Origin: Anaerolineae bacterium
Lineage (GTDB): Bacteria > Chloroflexota > Anaerolineae > Anaerolineales > E44-bin32
DNA: 41,907 nucleotides
Direction: 5' to 3'
Assembly (NCBI GenBank): GCA_011192015.1
Contig: DUET01000095.1
Span: 3,647 to 45,553, forward strand
Shown here piece by piece: positions 8,907 through 17,780 of the stretch. How positions within the stretch are numbered: position 1 is the first letter of the stretch; every line of letters starts with the position of its first letter. Both the position numbers and the translations under genes were made by a program. The notes under the pieces are model-generated. The model was given only the letters and a program-made list of their open reading frames with translations, had not been told where the DNA came from and searched no databases.

Positions 8907-10781
8907 CTACGAAGCCGGTTTGGCTCCCAGCGGGACGGGCGTTCCTCCGCTCTTGGCGGGAACGGTTTTGTCGAACAGGGCTTCGAACTCCTCCCGATCG
9001 ATGGTCTCGACTTCGATCAGGCGTGAGGCGATCGTGTCCAATTGCGCCCGATACTTCATGAGAATCTTCTTGGCGCGATCGTAGGCATCGTTCACGATGC
9101 GGAAGACTTCTCCATCGATGCGCTCAGCAACGCTCTCCGAGTAATCCCGCTGCTCGCCGATCTCGCGACCGAGGAAGATGAGCTCGTCCTTTTGTCCATA
9201 CACCATCGGGCCGAGCTCCTCGCTCATACCCAGGCGAGTGACCATGTTGCGGGAAAGGCGGGTGACGCGCTCTAAATCATTGGAAGCGCCGGAGGTGATG
9301 TCGTTGAAGACCAGTTCCTCGGCGGCACGCCCACCGAGCAGGCCGGTCATATCGGCCAGCAGCTTGTTGCGTGACATGAGCGTGCGGTCCTCTTCAGGCA
9401 GGGCGATCGTGAAACCGCCCATCATGCCTCGTGCGATGATGCTGACTTTGTGAACCGGATCCGCCTCGGGGATGACGTGCATGACGACGGCGTGGCCGGC
9501 CTCATGGTAGGCCACGATCCGCTTCTCCTCATCGCTGATGAGTCGGCTCTTGCGCTCAGGACCTGCGATCACACGCTCGATCGACTCCTGGAATTCATCC
9601 CTTCCGATGGTGCGTTTGTTGCGTCGGGCGGCCAGGATGGCGGCTTCGTTGACCAGATTCTCGATGTCCGCGCCCACGAAGCCCGGGGTGATTTTTGCGA
9701 TGGTGGCCAGATCCACATCCGGCTCCAGGGGCTTCCCCTTGACGTGAACCATGAGGATCTGTTCCCGACCGCGAATATCGGGTCGGTCGAGGATCACACG
9801 GCGGTCGAAACGCCCGGGTCGGAGTAGAGCGGGATCGAGTACGTCGGGGCGGTTCGTGGCGGCAACGACGATCACGTTGGTGTCCGTGTCGAAGCCATCC
9901 ATCTCGACCAGCATTTGGTTGAGTGTCTGCTCGCGCTCGTCGTGGCTCCCCCCCAGGCCGGTGCCTCGTTGGCGTCCCACGGCGTCGATCTCATCGACGA
10001 AGACGATGCAAGGGGAGTGGCGCTTGGCTTGATCGAAGAGATCGCGCACACGGCTGGCGCCCACACCCACGAACATCTCCACGAATTCCGAACCAGAGAT
10101 GGAGAAGAAGGGCACGCCCGCCTCGCCCGAAACCGCCTTGGCCAGCAGCGTCTTGCCGGTGCCCGGCAGACCGACGAGAATCACGCCCTTGGGGATGCGT
10201 GCGCCGAGTGCGATGAATTTTTCGGGTTCCTTCAGGAACTCCACGATCTCATGCAGCTCTTCCTTGGCCTCATCCACACCCGCCACGTCATCAAAGGTGA
10301 CTGTGGGTTGCTCGCCCGTGAAAAGACGCGCCCGGCTCTTCCCGAAGGAAAGTGCTTGATTGTTCGTTCCCTGAGCCTGGCGAAGCATCAGCCAGATCAA
10401 CCCGCCCACAAACAGCGCCGGCAGGACGTAACTCACCACGCCGATGATGGCCCCCCAATCACTGGGTTGCTTGATCTCGATGACGATGTGATCGGGTGTG
10501 AGCATCTCGGGATCGACCCCCAAATCCAAGAATTGATCGATGGTGGTCTTGGTGGGTTCCTTCCGCGAGATAGCCACCGTGTCGTTGTTGAACGTCACCT
10601 CCAACTCGTTGTCATTGACGACGATCAACGCGATATCCCCTGCTTGGACGCGATCTGCGACCTCGTTCAGGGGGAGCAGTTCTGGTTCCGTGGAGGTCGA
10701 ACTAAACTGATAGATCAAGATGGCGATGATGATCAGCAGAAAGATCAATACCAGTGAATTCCGACCACGTGCAGAAGCCAC
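8907..10781 (-). CDS. ftsH: ATP-dependent zinc metalloprotease FtsH
   Basis: FtsH is a membrane-bound hexameric AAA+ protease that degrades unneeded or damaged membrane and cytosolic proteins. Two membrane segments (about 9-25 and 112-132) flank the periplasmic-side domain. Walker A is GLPGTGKT (204-211), Walker B is IVFVDEIDA (259-267), the second region of homology is near 300-325, and the zinc site is HEAGH (426-430). The length of 624 residues is normal. The start is GTG at 10781, six bases after AGGAG; the ATG that overlaps it is out of frame. It ends above a GC-rich hairpin at 8851-8879. Confidence 0.97.
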   Translation of the reverse strand: MASARGRNSLVLIFLLIIIAILIYQFSSTSTEPELLPLNEVADRVQAGDIALIVVNDNELEVTFNNDTVAISRKEPTKTTIDQFLDLGVDPEMLTPDHIVIEIKQPSDWGAIIGVVSYVLPALFVGGLIWLMLRQAQGTNNQALSFGKSRARLFTGEQPTVTFDDVAGVDEAKEELHEIVEFLKEPEKFIALGARIPKGVILVGLPGTGKTLLAKAVSGEAGVPFFSISGSEFVEMFVGVGASRVRDLFDQAKRHSPCIVFVDEIDAVGRQRGTGLGGSHDEREQTLNQMLVEMDGFDTDTNVIVVAATNRPDVLDPALLRPGRFDRRVILDRPDIRGREQILMVHVKGKPLEPDVDLATIAKITPGFVGADIENLVNEAAILAARRNKRTIGRDEFQESIERVIAGPERKSRLISDEEKRIVAYHEAGHAVVMHVIPEADPVHKVSIIARGMMGGFTIALPEEDRTLMSRNKLLADMTGLLGGRAAEELVFNDITSGASNDLERVTRLSRNMVTRLGMSEELGPMVYGQKDELIFLGREIGEQRDYSESVAERIDGEVFRIVNDAYDRAKKILMKYRAQLDTIASRLIEVETIDREEFEALFDKTVPAKSGGTPVPLGAKPAS

Positions 10782-10846
10782 ATTTTTCTCCTATTGCCGT
10801 CGTGAATCCAACCCAATTCGACGGCCTTCACAACGATCCTAGAAGG

Positions 10847-10852
10847 ATTATA
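10847..10852 (-). promoter_or_regulatory. Putative -10 box upstream of ftsH
   Basis: On the minus strand TATAAT reads 10852-10847, followed by a short palindrome ATCCT-tct-AGGAT near the expected start site. No convincing -35 at 16-18 bases was seen. The leader to the GTG at 10781 would be about 60 bases. Confidence 0.4.
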
Positions 10853-10885
10853 CCGCAGGGAATAGGTGTCATCCAGTTGCAGAAG

Positions 10886-11941
10886 TCAGCGGAGCAGCAG
10901 AGGGCAGGAGGGATAGAGCATGCAGGCCCAAAGCCAGAGGGGGATCAACCCGCCAACGGCGATGAACGCCAGCAGCCCCAGAACCACGGCAACATAATCG
11001 ACCCTGCGAAAGGGAGCTGGTCCGGCAACAACGGGGACAGTGTCGGCTTCCACAGGGATGGCTGAAGGAGCGTGCTGTGCCGTTTCTCCAAATTGGACGC
11101 TTTGCTCGATAAACGTGGCGAGCACTCGACCGAGCTGGTCCGCGGTTCGATAGCGTGCAGCCGGTTCCTTGGACAATACCTTGAGGATGATCTGCCCGAT
11201 GGCCGGTGGCAGGTCGGGCACAAACTCGAGGGGTGAAGGTGGGGACACTGTGCTGTGCAGTTCCGCCAACAGCATCAGATCGTCGGCTTCAAACGGCAAT
11301 CTTCCGGTGAGCATTTCGAACAGGACCACGCCCAGCGCATAGACATCGGTTGCGGGGGAGGGGGAAGCGCCCATGATTTGTTCGGGAGCGAAGTAATGCG
11401 GGCTTCCCCAGACCAGATCTTGTGTGGATTCGGGTTGGACGGTGGCAAGGGTGACGGCGATGCCGAAGTCGGTGATTTTGACGCGACCGTCCTCCGCCAC
11501 GAGGATGTTCTGGGGTTTGAGATCGCAATGAACCAATCCGGCTCGATGCGCATAGCCAACACCGTTGCAAATTTGCATCATATAGGACAGCGCATCGTTC
11601 ATTGGGAACCGACCCTGATCGTGGATCAGGGTCTTCAGATCCGTGCCTTCAACGTACTCCATGACGATGAAGAAACGATCGCCATCCTGGCCGAAATCAT
11701 GGATCGTAACGATGTTTGGATGGCTGAGGTTGGCGGCGGCTCTTGCTTCCTGAAGGAAACGAGCACGGAACTCGGATTGCTGAACCAGATTCGTGCGCAT
11801 GACTTTGATGGCGACCTCGCGCTGCAGGTTGAGATCACGCGCCCGCAACACGTAAGCCATACCGCCTGATCCAACGCGTCGGATGATCTCGTATCGCCCT
11901 CCAAGCAACCGGTGCTTGTTTTCTTCGGTGGTTGATGCCAT
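10886..11941 (-). CDS. Membrane-anchored Ser/Thr protein kinase (Hanks type)
   Basis: The kinase domain (about 17-285) has a glycine loop VGSGGMAY (23-30), catalytic-pocket Lys46, the catalytic loop HCDLKPQN (138-145, with HCD in place of HRD), DFG (158-160) and an APEQ motif. A linker leads to one membrane segment near the C-terminus (about 316-338) and a tail of about a dozen residues, so there is no extracellular sensor domain. It should be a cytoplasmic kinase tethered to the membrane. The substrate is unknown. The upstream sequence has no Shine-Dalgarno, but a promoter positioned 6 bases before the ATG predicts a leaderless mRNA. It faces the divergent lipid-kinase gene at 12024. Confidence 0.93.
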   Translation of the reverse strand: MASTTEENKHRLLGGRYEIIRRVGSGGMAYVLRARDLNLQREVAIKVMRTNLVQQSEFRARFLQEARAAANLSHPNIVTIHDFGQDGDRFFIVMEYVEGTDLKTLIHDQGRFPMNDALSYMMQICNGVGYAHRAGLVHCDLKPQNILVAEDGRVKITDFGIAVTLATVQPESTQDLVWGSPHYFAPEQIMGASPSPATDVYALGVVLFEMLTGRLPFEADDLMLLAELHSTVSPPSPLEFVPDLPPAIGQIILKVLSKEPAARYRTADQLGRVLATFIEQSVQFGETAQHAPSAIPVEADTVPVVAGPAPFRRVDYVAVVLGLLAFIAVGGLIPLWLWACMLYPSCPLLLR

Positions 11942-11947
11942 GCAACC

Positions 11948-11976
11948 ATTCTAGTCCTTCACATCACCAGCGGCAA
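11948..11976 (-). promoter_or_regulatory. Promoter of the Ser/Thr kinase gene, predicted leaderless
   Basis: On the minus strand TTGCCG (11976-11971) and TAGAAT (11953-11948) are 17 bases apart. Only six bases separate the -10 box from the ATG at 11941, so transcription would begin at or next to the start codon. No Shine-Dalgarno is present, consistent with leaderless translation. Confidence 0.5.
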
Positions 11977-11997
11977 CTCCCAATTCATCAAGTGCGC

Positions 11998-12003
11998 TAT
12001 AAT
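11998..12003 (+). promoter_or_regulatory. -10 box (TATAAT) of the lipid-kinase/CAX operon
   Basis: A perfect TATAAT lies 20 bases before the ATG at 12024; GGAG (12012-12015) serves as ribosome site 8 bases upstream. The expected -35 position (11975-11980) is poor and overlaps the -35 of the divergent kinase promoter, so the two may compete or need an activator. Confidence 0.45.
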
Positions 12004-12023
12004 GGGCGTCTGGAGTTGCGGCG

Positions 12024-12965
12024 ATGCGCAAAGCACGGCTGATCTACAATCCAGCTGCGGGACGCTTTCCAGCAAAAACCTTGGTGCGGCGTGCCAAAGA
12101 CGTACTCAAGGCAGCGGGCTGGGATGTTCGCATGGTCATCAGTCGATCAGCGAAGCATCTGCATACCCACACCGTGAAGGCGGTGCGTGATGGATGCGAA
12201 GCCGTGTTCGTCGCTGGTGGTGATGGATCGGTGGGCGCTGTGGGTACAGCGTTGGTGGGTACGGACACAGCGCTTGGCGTTCTGCCTGCAGGAACCTCCA
12301 ATGTTTGGGCTCATGACATGGGATTGGAAACCTTGGCCTGGTCACGCTGGCTCGCCTTGGAGCATGCCGCAAAGCGGTTGGCCAGAAGCCAGATCCGGTC
12401 GGTGGATGTCGGGGTCTGCAATGGGCGGCCCTTCTTACTTTGGACCGGGATTGGATTGGATGGCCGCATGACAGGCAGCCTGGAACCTCTGGGCCGCTTG
12501 GGAAAGACGTTCGCGATCCCCCAGTATTTCACACGTGGCGTGTGGAACATCAGAGATTGGAAGAGCATGCCCCTGAGAGTGCGGGCGTTGGGTCGAAATT
12601 GGGAGGATCGTTATCTGGTCGTCATCGCCAGCAACATCTGCTCCTATGCAGGGGGACTGTTCAGCCTATCACCAGATGCAAAAGTGGATGATGGTTTGAT
12701 GGATTATTGGCTTGTGGGGGGTGATTCTCTACGCGATGCCATCGTTCGGGTTGTGCAAGTATTGCGCGGCAGCCACTTGGAGGAACCCAAAGTAGTTCAC
12801 TTCCAAGCGGATAAGGTCATAGTCGAGGGGGATGATGTGCTGCCGATGCAATGCGATGGCGAACCCGGAACGATAGAACCTCCTCTTGAATTCAGTGTGA
12901 AGCCGCGTGCGCTCAAAGTTCTTGTTCCCGATGACGATGTGCCAAGATTGTTTTCACAGAGTTGA
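12024..12965 (+). CDS. Diacylglycerol/lipid kinase family protein (DAGK catalytic domain)
   Basis: This is a soluble lipid kinase of the YegS/BmrU/DgkB type, 313 residues. It opens with RLIYNPAAG (5-13), then the nucleotide-binding GGDGSVG (65-71) and LPAGTSNVWA (87-96), the standard signatures. Such enzymes phosphorylate diacylglycerol or a related lipid, often to recycle diacylglycerol into phospholipid synthesis. A C-terminal beta-rich domain follows (about 135-300). ATG 12024 has GGAG eight bases upstream. It is first in a plus-strand run with the antiporter (18-base gap) and the SH3b protein. The exact lipid substrate cannot be told from sequence. Confidence 0.9.
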   Translation: MRKARLIYNPAAGRFPAKTLVRRAKDVLKAAGWDVRMVISRSAKHLHTHTVKAVRDGCEAVFVAGGDGSVGAVGTALVGTDTALGVLPAGTSNVWAHDMGLETLAWSRWLALEHAAKRLARSQIRSVDVGVCNGRPFLLWTGIGLDGRMTGSLEPLGRLGKTFAIPQYFTRGVWNIRDWKSMPLRVRALGRNWEDRYLVVIASNICSYAGGLFSLSPDAKVDDGLMDYWLVGGDSLRDAIVRVVQVLRGSHLEEPKVVHFQADKVIVEGDDVLPMQCDGEPGTIEPPLEFSVKPRALKVLVPDDDVPRLFSQS

Positions 12966-12983
12966 GACCATCGGAGGTAATGT

Positions 12984-14069
12984 ATGCCGAAAGGGATCAT
13001 GACCTACGTCCGCAATCCGTTATATTGGCTGCTCTTGGGGATACCCCTGACGCTGCTCCTGACTGCGTTGTCGGTACCGCCGCAGTGGATCCTTCTGGCC
13101 TCGGCAGCAGCCTTGATCCCCTTGGCTTCGTTGATCGGGGAATCAACGGAAGCGCTGGCCGCCCGTACGGGTCCGCGCATCGGAGGGCTGTTGAATGCCA
13201 CCTTGGGCAACGCGGCCGAATTGATCATCTCCATCGTCGCCATCCGGGAGGGGCTCCTCGAACTGGTCAAGGCTTCGATCACCGGATCGATCCTGGGCAA
13301 CCTCCTTCTGGTGCTTGGATTGAGCATGCTCGCCGGCGGCATGCGCCATGGCGTTCTCTCGTTCGACAGGCGCCAGGCAATGAGCGACAGTGTCATGCTG
13401 GTATTGGCCGTTCTTGCCCTGGGGGTGCCGTCTCTCTTTACTCAGGCCACGGAAGGCATCGCCAGCCCGATCCATATCGAGGTGCTCAGCCTCGGCGTTG
13501 CCTTGCTGATGATCGTGATCTATGTGATGGGTTTGATCTACAGCTTTCGACGCCTGCCTAGTCCCCTCACGAGGCCATCCACAGAAACCGTTGTCGGAGA
13601 TGGTCATTGGTCGCTGCGAACCTCACTCATCATGCTGGTTGTAGCGGTTGCCGGCACGGTCTGGATGAGCGAACTGCTTGTTCGACAGGTCGAACCCGTG
13701 GTGATCGGGTTGGGGATTTCGGAATTCTTCCTTGGCGTCATCCTTGTTCCCATCGTGGGCAACGTAGCCGAGCATTTGGTTGCTGTGACCGTGGCTTTGA
13801 AGAACCGCATGTCCTTGAGCGTCGAGATCGCCGTGGGATCCAGTTTGCAGATCGCTCTCTTCGTGGCACCACTGCTGGTATTCATCAGTTTGTTGATGGG
13901 GAACCCGTTGACGTTGGTCTTCAATCGCTTCGAGTTGATTGCCCTTGCGGGAGGTGTTCTTGTGGCGGCGTTGGTCTCCTCCGATGGTGAGGCAAATTGG
14001 TTCGAGGGGGCTGAACTGCTGGCAGTCTACCTCATGTTGGCGTTGGCCTTTTTCTTCCTTCCATCATGA
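12984..14069 (+). CDS. Ca2+/H+ antiporter (CAX family)
   Basis: This integral membrane exchanger of 361 residues has about 11 hydrophobic segments. Two inverted copies of the CaCA signature carry the cation-binding glutamates: GNAAELI (75-81) and GNVAEHL (259-265). It should expel Ca2+ or another divalent cation in exchange for protons. The start at 12984 follows GGAGGT by five bases. Its stop overlaps the next gene start by ATGA (14066-14069), so translation of the SH3b protein is probably coupled. Length and both motifs are intact. Confidence 0.93.
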   Translation: MPKGIMTYVRNPLYWLLLGIPLTLLLTALSVPPQWILLASAAALIPLASLIGESTEALAARTGPRIGGLLNATLGNAAELIISIVAIREGLLELVKASITGSILGNLLLVLGLSMLAGGMRHGVLSFDRRQAMSDSVMLVLAVLALGVPSLFTQATEGIASPIHIEVLSLGVALLMIVIYVMGLIYSFRRLPSPLTRPSTETVVGDGHWSLRTSLIMLVVAVAGTVWMSELLVRQVEPVVIGLGISEFFLGVILVPIVGNVAEHLVAVTVALKNRMSLSVEIAVGSSLQIALFVAPLLVFISLLMGNPLTLVFNRFELIALAGGVLVAALVSSDGEANWFEGAELLAVYLMLALAFFFLPS

Positions 14070-14581
14070 ACGAGCAACCGGCTTGGAAGGCTTTCCTTGC
14101 GAGGATACCGCTAGCCTGCTTCTGGATCGCGGGCGGGGCTGCTGCCGGCTTCCTGTTGCTGGTCCTGGCAGTGTTCGTGGGGCCGATGATCATTCAACGC
14201 AATCCACAACCAACGCCGACTTGGGTTTTCAGCGTCATCGTCAATCCTTCCCCCACGGCTGAGCCCACGCTTCAAGAAACAGCCCTTCCCGAACAGACTC
14301 CAGAACCGGAAGCGACCACGGAAATACTCGAAGCATCCACCTTTTCAGTGGGGGATTTGGTCGAAGTCAGAGGTACGGAAGGCGATGGTTTGCGAATCAG
14401 GGGATCACCCGGCTTCCAAGGGGATATCCTCTTCTTGGCGGTCGAGAACGAGGTCTTCATGGTGCAGGACGGACCAGTCCTCGTGGATGATCTCACATGG
14501 TGGTATCTAGTCAACCCATACAGCAGCGAAGTGAGAGGGTGGGCGGTTTCGGTTTATCTGCAGGCATTGGAAGCTGAGTGA
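14066..14581 (+). CDS. Membrane-anchored SH3b-like domain protein
   Basis: The 171-residue protein has one N-terminal membrane helix (about 17-43), a Thr/Pro/Glu-rich linker (about 45-95) and a C-terminal bacterial SH3-like domain (about 95-168; LVEVRGTEGDGLRIRGSPG and WWYLVNP are typical). The topology suggests the SH3b domain lies outside the cytoplasm, perhaps touching the cell envelope. It is translationally coupled to the CAX antiporter by a 4-base overlap, so it may be an accessory subunit or simply share regulation. No catalytic residues are seen. Confidence 0.8.
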   Translation: MNEQPAWKAFLARIPLACFWIAGGAAAGFLLLVLAVFVGPMIIQRNPQPTPTWVFSVIVNPSPTAEPTLQETALPEQTPEPEATTEILEASTFSVGDLVEVRGTEGDGLRIRGSPGFQGDILFLAVENEVFMVQDGPVLVDDLTWWYLVNPYSSEVRGWAVSVYLQALEAE

Positions 14582-14582
14582 G

Positions 14583-14611
14583 TTGCCACCGAAGCTTTTG
14601 CGGGTTATGAT
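14583..14611 (+). promoter_or_regulatory. Sigma70-type promoter upstream of the 14770 gene
   Basis: TTGCCA (14583-14588) and TATGAT (14606-14611) are exactly 17 bases apart, starting right after the SH3b stop codon. The start site would be near 14618, giving a leader of about 150 bases before the TTG at 14770. Confidence 0.5.
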
Positions 14612-14769
14612 CTTGTACATTCCTTGGATCATCTCTGCAAGGTACAAGCCAACTGAAAGTCAAAGGGCATTGTTATCCAGCCGTAACTTGAGAGGTTGGA
14701 ATGCGGAGTGGAAGGGGTCATGGTCGCAGCGGGTAGGATGAAGGTTTCTGCAAGTACTGGGAGCAGACA

Positions 14770-15333
14770 TTGAGTGAGAAATCGCTGGAAGATCTCCTAG
14801 CCATCGCCGAGCGATCCTTTGTGCGCATGGAGGCGCAGGAGCTGATCGGACAATATCTCGAGGAGGGCGATCAATCTCCCTTCGAGAAGCTCCTCGAAAA
14901 TTTGGTATTGGCCGGTACGAGTTCGCTGTCGCTGCTGCGTGATATCTTGGAAGAGATCCGCGCAACCAAATCCTCACTCAGCCTGGAGGGAGTGGATCTG
15001 CGACAGGAGCTGATCGAGGCGATGGCGGATTTAGGAATCCAACCTCCGCCTCGCATTTCCCAATCGGACTTGGAAACCATCGTTCCCATTCAACAATTTA
15101 CGCTTGAAGATTCTTTGTACGACGTTACGGGGGCATTGGCTGCAGAGGATGCGCAGCTTCTCGAAGATATGTGTGGGGACACAGGGAAACGGGTTGCGAA
15201 CATCGGCCGCAAACTCCTGCTGCTGAATGACATCGAGCAGTCGGTCATGGATTGGTTCCACTGCCTGACCTACGAAGCAGCACGCTCGTTGGAATTTGAA
15301 ATCGGAAGAACCTCAAAACAACGCATTCATTGA
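14770..15333 (+). CDS. Hypothetical protein, helical, 187 residues
   Basis: I do not recognise this protein. It is acidic, leucine-rich and probably all-helical, with no Cys pairs, signal peptide, membrane segment or enzyme motif. The start is TTG at 14770, with GGGAG (14759-14763) six bases upstream; no ATG in frame gives a better start. A promoter (14583-14611) and a long leader precede it, and a perfect bidirectional terminator follows (15357-15388), so it is a self-contained transcription unit. A 17-codon open frame in the leader (14720-14773) ends over the TTG and may couple translation. It is convergent with a LuxR-type regulator. Confidence 0.65.
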   Translation: MSEKSLEDLLAIAERSFVRMEAQELIGQYLEEGDQSPFEKLLENLVLAGTSSLSLLRDILEEIRATKSSLSLEGVDLRQELIEAMADLGIQPPPRISQSDLETIVPIQQFTLEDSLYDVTGALAAEDAQLLEDMCGDTGKRVANIGRKLLLLNDIEQSVMDWFHCLTYEAARSLEFEIGRTSKQRIH

Positions 15334-15356
15334 CACCGATGGGCGTTCGAATCTAA

Positions 15357-15388
15357 GAGCCCACGGGAACACTTATCCCCGTGGGCTC
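15357..15388. terminator. Bidirectional intrinsic terminator between convergent genes
   Basis: A perfect 11-bp stem pairs GAGCCCACGGG (15357-15367) with CCCGTGGGCTC (15378-15388) around a 10-base loop. The plus side continues GATTTGGTTT; the minus side continues TTAGATTC. It lies midway between the + gene ending at 15333 and the - gene ending at 15410. Confidence 0.75.
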
Positions 15389-15409
15389 GATTTGGTTTCA
15401 TGGCGTGAA

Positions 15410-16063
15410 TCAAATGTAATCTTTGAGGTTGTGCTCAACGGCGTAAGCGGCTGCCTCCGCTCGGTTTCGTACACCGAGCTTGGAAAGAATGCTGCTCACG
15501 TAATTTCGAACCGTACCCTCACCCAGATAGAGCATCTCAGCGATTTGGCGATTCGTGCGCCCTTCCGAAACCAATTGTAAAACGTGCATCTCCTGCTGGG
15601 TCAACTCAGCGAATGCAGATGCCTCCTCCTCGCGCGCTGCCTTGCGAACCTCTTGAAACACGCGCTGCGTCACTGCAGGATCGAGCAGGGCCTCGCCCCG
15701 TCCGATAGCTTCGATGGCGCGCACGAGGTCCTGACCTCCGATTTGTTTGAGCACGTAACCTGCGGCTCCGGCTCGAATGGCTGAGAAGAGCATTTCGTCT
15801 TCGGCGTAGGAGGTGAGCATGATCACTTTGGCGTCCGGGTATTTCGAGGTGATCTCCTGGCATGCCTCGATGCCCGATCCCCCCTTCAATCGGATGTCCA
15901 TCACGACGACATCGGGATTGTGAAGTTTGGTCTTCTCCAGGGCCTCCCGCGAGGTGGCGGCTTCAGCAACCACATCGAAGTCAGGATGCTGATCGAGCAA
16001 AGCGCGAAGACCCAATCGTACTACTTCATGATCGTCCACTACTAAAATGCGCTGACGTGCCAT
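15410..16063 (-). CDS. NarL/FixJ-family response regulator
   Basis: An N-terminal receiver domain (about 4-120) has the acidic pair Asp10/Asp11, phospho-acceptor Asp56 in VVVMDIRL and a conserved lysine near 106. A LuxR-type helix-turn-helix lies at about 145-210 ([15 protein letters not shown], then TNRQIAEML). It should bind DNA when phosphorylated. The start is ATG at 16063 ([11 protein letters not shown]) with AAGGA eight bases upstream; the frame is open back to 16135 but that extension has no domain and overlaps the promoter at 16102-16130. Length is 217 residues. No histidine kinase is adjacent, so it is an orphan regulator here. Confidence 0.93.
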   Translation of the reverse strand: MARQRILVVDDHEVVRLGLRALLDQHPDFDVVAEAATSREALEKTKLHNPDVVVMDIRLKGGSGIEACQEITSKYPDAKVIMLTSYAEDEMLFSAIRAGAAGYVLKQIGGQDLVRAIEAIGRGEALLDPAVTQRVFQEVRKAAREEEASAFAELTQQEMHVLQLVSEGRTNRQIAEMLYLGEGTVRNYVSSILSKLGVRNRAEAAAYAVEHNLKDYI

Positions 16064-16101
16064 AAACACAATCCTTGCCTGATCTTTAGAGTCCTCTCGG
16101 A

Positions 16102-16130
16102 ATTCTATCCGATTGCGAGGCTTCCAACAA
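16102..16130 (-). promoter_or_regulatory. Promoter of the NarL-type regulator
   Basis: On the minus strand TTGTTG (16130-16125) and TAGAAT (16107-16102) are 17 bases apart. The start site would be about 30 bases before ATG 16063. It supports the shorter protein. The remaining interval to 16290 shows no further feature I can support. Confidence 0.5.
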
Positions 16131-16290
16131 GCCATAAGCTATCGGGGTTCTCGGAGATCCTATCGAACCTTGACTCCGGGATCCATTGATCGCAGCAAGT
16201 GGCAATCGATGCTGCCTCGTCAAGGGCGGAATGGAGCAAGGTGTGAACTCTTCCGTGTTTGATCTCTTGGAATCTGGTTCGAGGTAGGTT

Positions 16291-17010
16291 TCAAGCCTGG
16301 CGTCTGTAGTCGATAAACCGATAGCCCACACCACGCTCGGTTTGGATATACACGGGATTGGCCGGGTCGGTTTCTAATTTCTGGCGCAGGTAATTAATGT
16401 AGAGACGCAGGTAGTGGGTTTCGTCTCGGTATTCGTACCCCCATACTTTGGCCAGCAATTGCTCATGAGGTACGACCCAACCCGCATTTTGTACGAGGTG
16501 ATAGAGCAGTCGATATTCGGTGGGCCGTAATTTGACGAGTTCATCTTCGACCCAGATTTCGCGGCGGTCGAAATCGATCTTGAGGCGGTCATCCACTTCG
16601 ATGAGCTCATGCATTGGCGTGCTGGGCATCTGGGTTCGGCGAAGGACAGCCCGCACCCGACTGACTAATTCGCGGGGGCTGAAGGGTTTGGTGACATAGT
16701 CATCAGCGCCCAATTCCAGCCCCCGTACACGATCATCCTCCTCGCCCTTGGCTGTGAGCATGATCACAGGAACCGTGGAGATCTCCCGCATCAGCTTCAA
16801 GGTTTCGAAACCATTCAGATCGGGCATCATGATGTCCAGCAAGACCAAATCCGGCAGTTGATCGCGCAATTGCTCGAGAGCAACCAGACCGGATTCGGCT
16901 TGACTGACTTCGAAACCATCGTGTTCCAAGTTGAGGCGGATGAAGTCAATCATGCGAGGTTCATCATCCACAACCAGAATTCGTTGCCGACGTCGCGCGT
17001 TGGAAGTCAT
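16291..17010 (-). CDS. OmpR/PhoB-family response regulator
   Basis: The receiver domain (about 10-125) has Asp15/Asp16, phospho-acceptor Asp59 in [10 protein letters not shown] and the TKPFSPREL segment with the conserved lysine. A C-terminal winged-helix DNA-binding domain follows (about 140-235; [11 protein letters not shown] and TERGVGYRF). The protein has 239 residues, normal for the family. ATG at 17010 has no strong ribosome site, but the stop of the upstream 80-residue gene is one base away, so translation is likely coupled. It is the last gene of the kinase-phosphatase-VWA-FHA run starting at 22090. No histidine kinase is linked. Ser/Thr phosphorylation by the operon's kinase is one possible input, which is inference. 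Confidence 0.93.
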   Translation of the reverse strand: MTSNARRRQRILVVDDEPRMIDFIRLNLEHDGFEVSQAESGLVALEQLRDQLPDLVLLDIMMPDLNGFETLKLMREISTVPVIMLTAKGEEDDRVRGLELGADDYVTKPFSPRELVSRVRAVLRRTQMPSTPMHELIEVDDRLKIDFDRREIWVEDELVKLRPTEYRLLYHLVQNAGWVVPHEQLLAKVWGYEYRDETHYLRLYINYLRQKLETDPANPVYIQTERGVGYRFIDYRRQA

Positions 17011-17011
17011 T

Positions 17012-17254
17012 TCATTCTCGAACGGGGCCTATCAGTTTCTCTTCACTAACTGAAGGCAGGATTTCGATGAAGCTGATCATACGCAAGGGCCAGATCACAG
17101 TTACCACTTCTTCCTGTATGTAATGCAGGTCTTTCCCATCTCGACGCCTCGGATTGTTGACCACAAGCATCGTGGCATTAAGCTGTGGATATTCTTCGAT
17201 TTCTCCAAGGATGGGATCTTCGCCGGTCATGTGGAGCAGAACTCGTATGGTCAT
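17012..17254 (-). CDS. Small conserved-looking protein of unknown function (80 residues)
   Basis: I do not recognise the family. The protein is about 80 residues, beta-rich, with a basic patch [10 protein letters not shown] near the middle followed by alternating hydrophobic strands ([16 protein letters not shown]), which suggests a small barrel. No Cys or membrane helix is present. The start at 17254 ([13 protein letters not shown]) is preceded by GAGGAG four bases upstream; the open frame extends to 17296 but would overlap the FHA gene. It lies 16 bases after the FHA stop and one base before the regulator ATG, so it is tightly embedded in the signalling operon and probably works with one of these proteins. 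Confidence 0.7.
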   Translation of the reverse strand: MTIRVLLHMTGEDPILGEIEEYPQLNATMLVVNNPRRRDGKDLHYIQEEVVTVIWPLRMISFIEILPSVSEEKLIGPVRE

Positions 17255-17270
17255 CGCTCTCCTCGTTTGT

Positions 17271-17780
17271 TCAGCCTGTATGTGTGAGAAATTCAAACTC
17301 CAGCGTTCCCAGTTGGATCCTATCGCCGTGTTGGATGCGAACCGGGTCCAGCGGTTTTAAGTGTACTCCATTCAGCGAGGTTCCGTTGACACTTTCCAAG
17401 TCGATGGCCTGAAACACGTTCTTCTTCACACGCAATTCCGTATGGATGCGTGATACCCCGTGCTGTTCCGCGCCGAAAAGACTTAGGTCTACATCCGGCA
17501 CCACGGCTTGGTCGGGGAGGGCAAGGCCGAGGGTGTATCTCCGGCGCCCTTGAAGCGAGATCACATCCCCGGTCGAAACCAGCCGCAGACCGAAGGTCGC
17601 ACTGGGTTCCAGCGTCGTCGCGTCATTGCTATCCAGAGGGGTTTCCACGCGAGTTGATGGGGTTGCAGTGTCTTCCGCGTCCGTGGCATCGTGGGTGATC
17701 TCGACCAGCGGTGCTCCGCAGTTATCGCAGAAAAAGGTTCCCTCGATAGCCTGGCTTTTGCATGACGGGCAGGTGATCAT
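17271..17780 (-). CDS. Zinc-ribbon and FHA-domain protein
   Basis: An N-terminal zinc ribbon uses Cys4/Cys7 and Cys18/Cys21. After an acidic, Thr-rich linker (about 28-60) comes a forkhead-associated domain (about 62-165) with the phosphothreonine-binding signatures GVSRIHTEL and SVNGTSLNG. FHA domains bind phosphothreonine peptides, so this is the natural reader for the kinase encoded at 20213-22090. The Thr-rich linker itself could be a kinase target, as in GarA-like proteins; this is inference. The ATG at 17780 overlaps the stop of the J-domain-VWA gene by ATGA. Confidence 0.88.
   Translation of the reverse strand: MITCPSCKSQAIEGTFFCDNCGAPLVEITHDATDAEDTATPSTRVETPLDSNDATTLEPSATFGLRLVSTGDVISLQGRRRYTLGLALPDQAVVPDVDLSLFGAEQHGVSRIHTELRVKKNVFQAIDLESVNGTSLNGVHLKPLDPVRIQHGDRIQLGTLEFEFLTHTG

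Noticed and set aside
15340-15360. GTTCGAATC resembling a tRNA T-loop
   Set aside because: No acceptor, D or anticodon arms can be built around it; it abuts a terminator hairpin.
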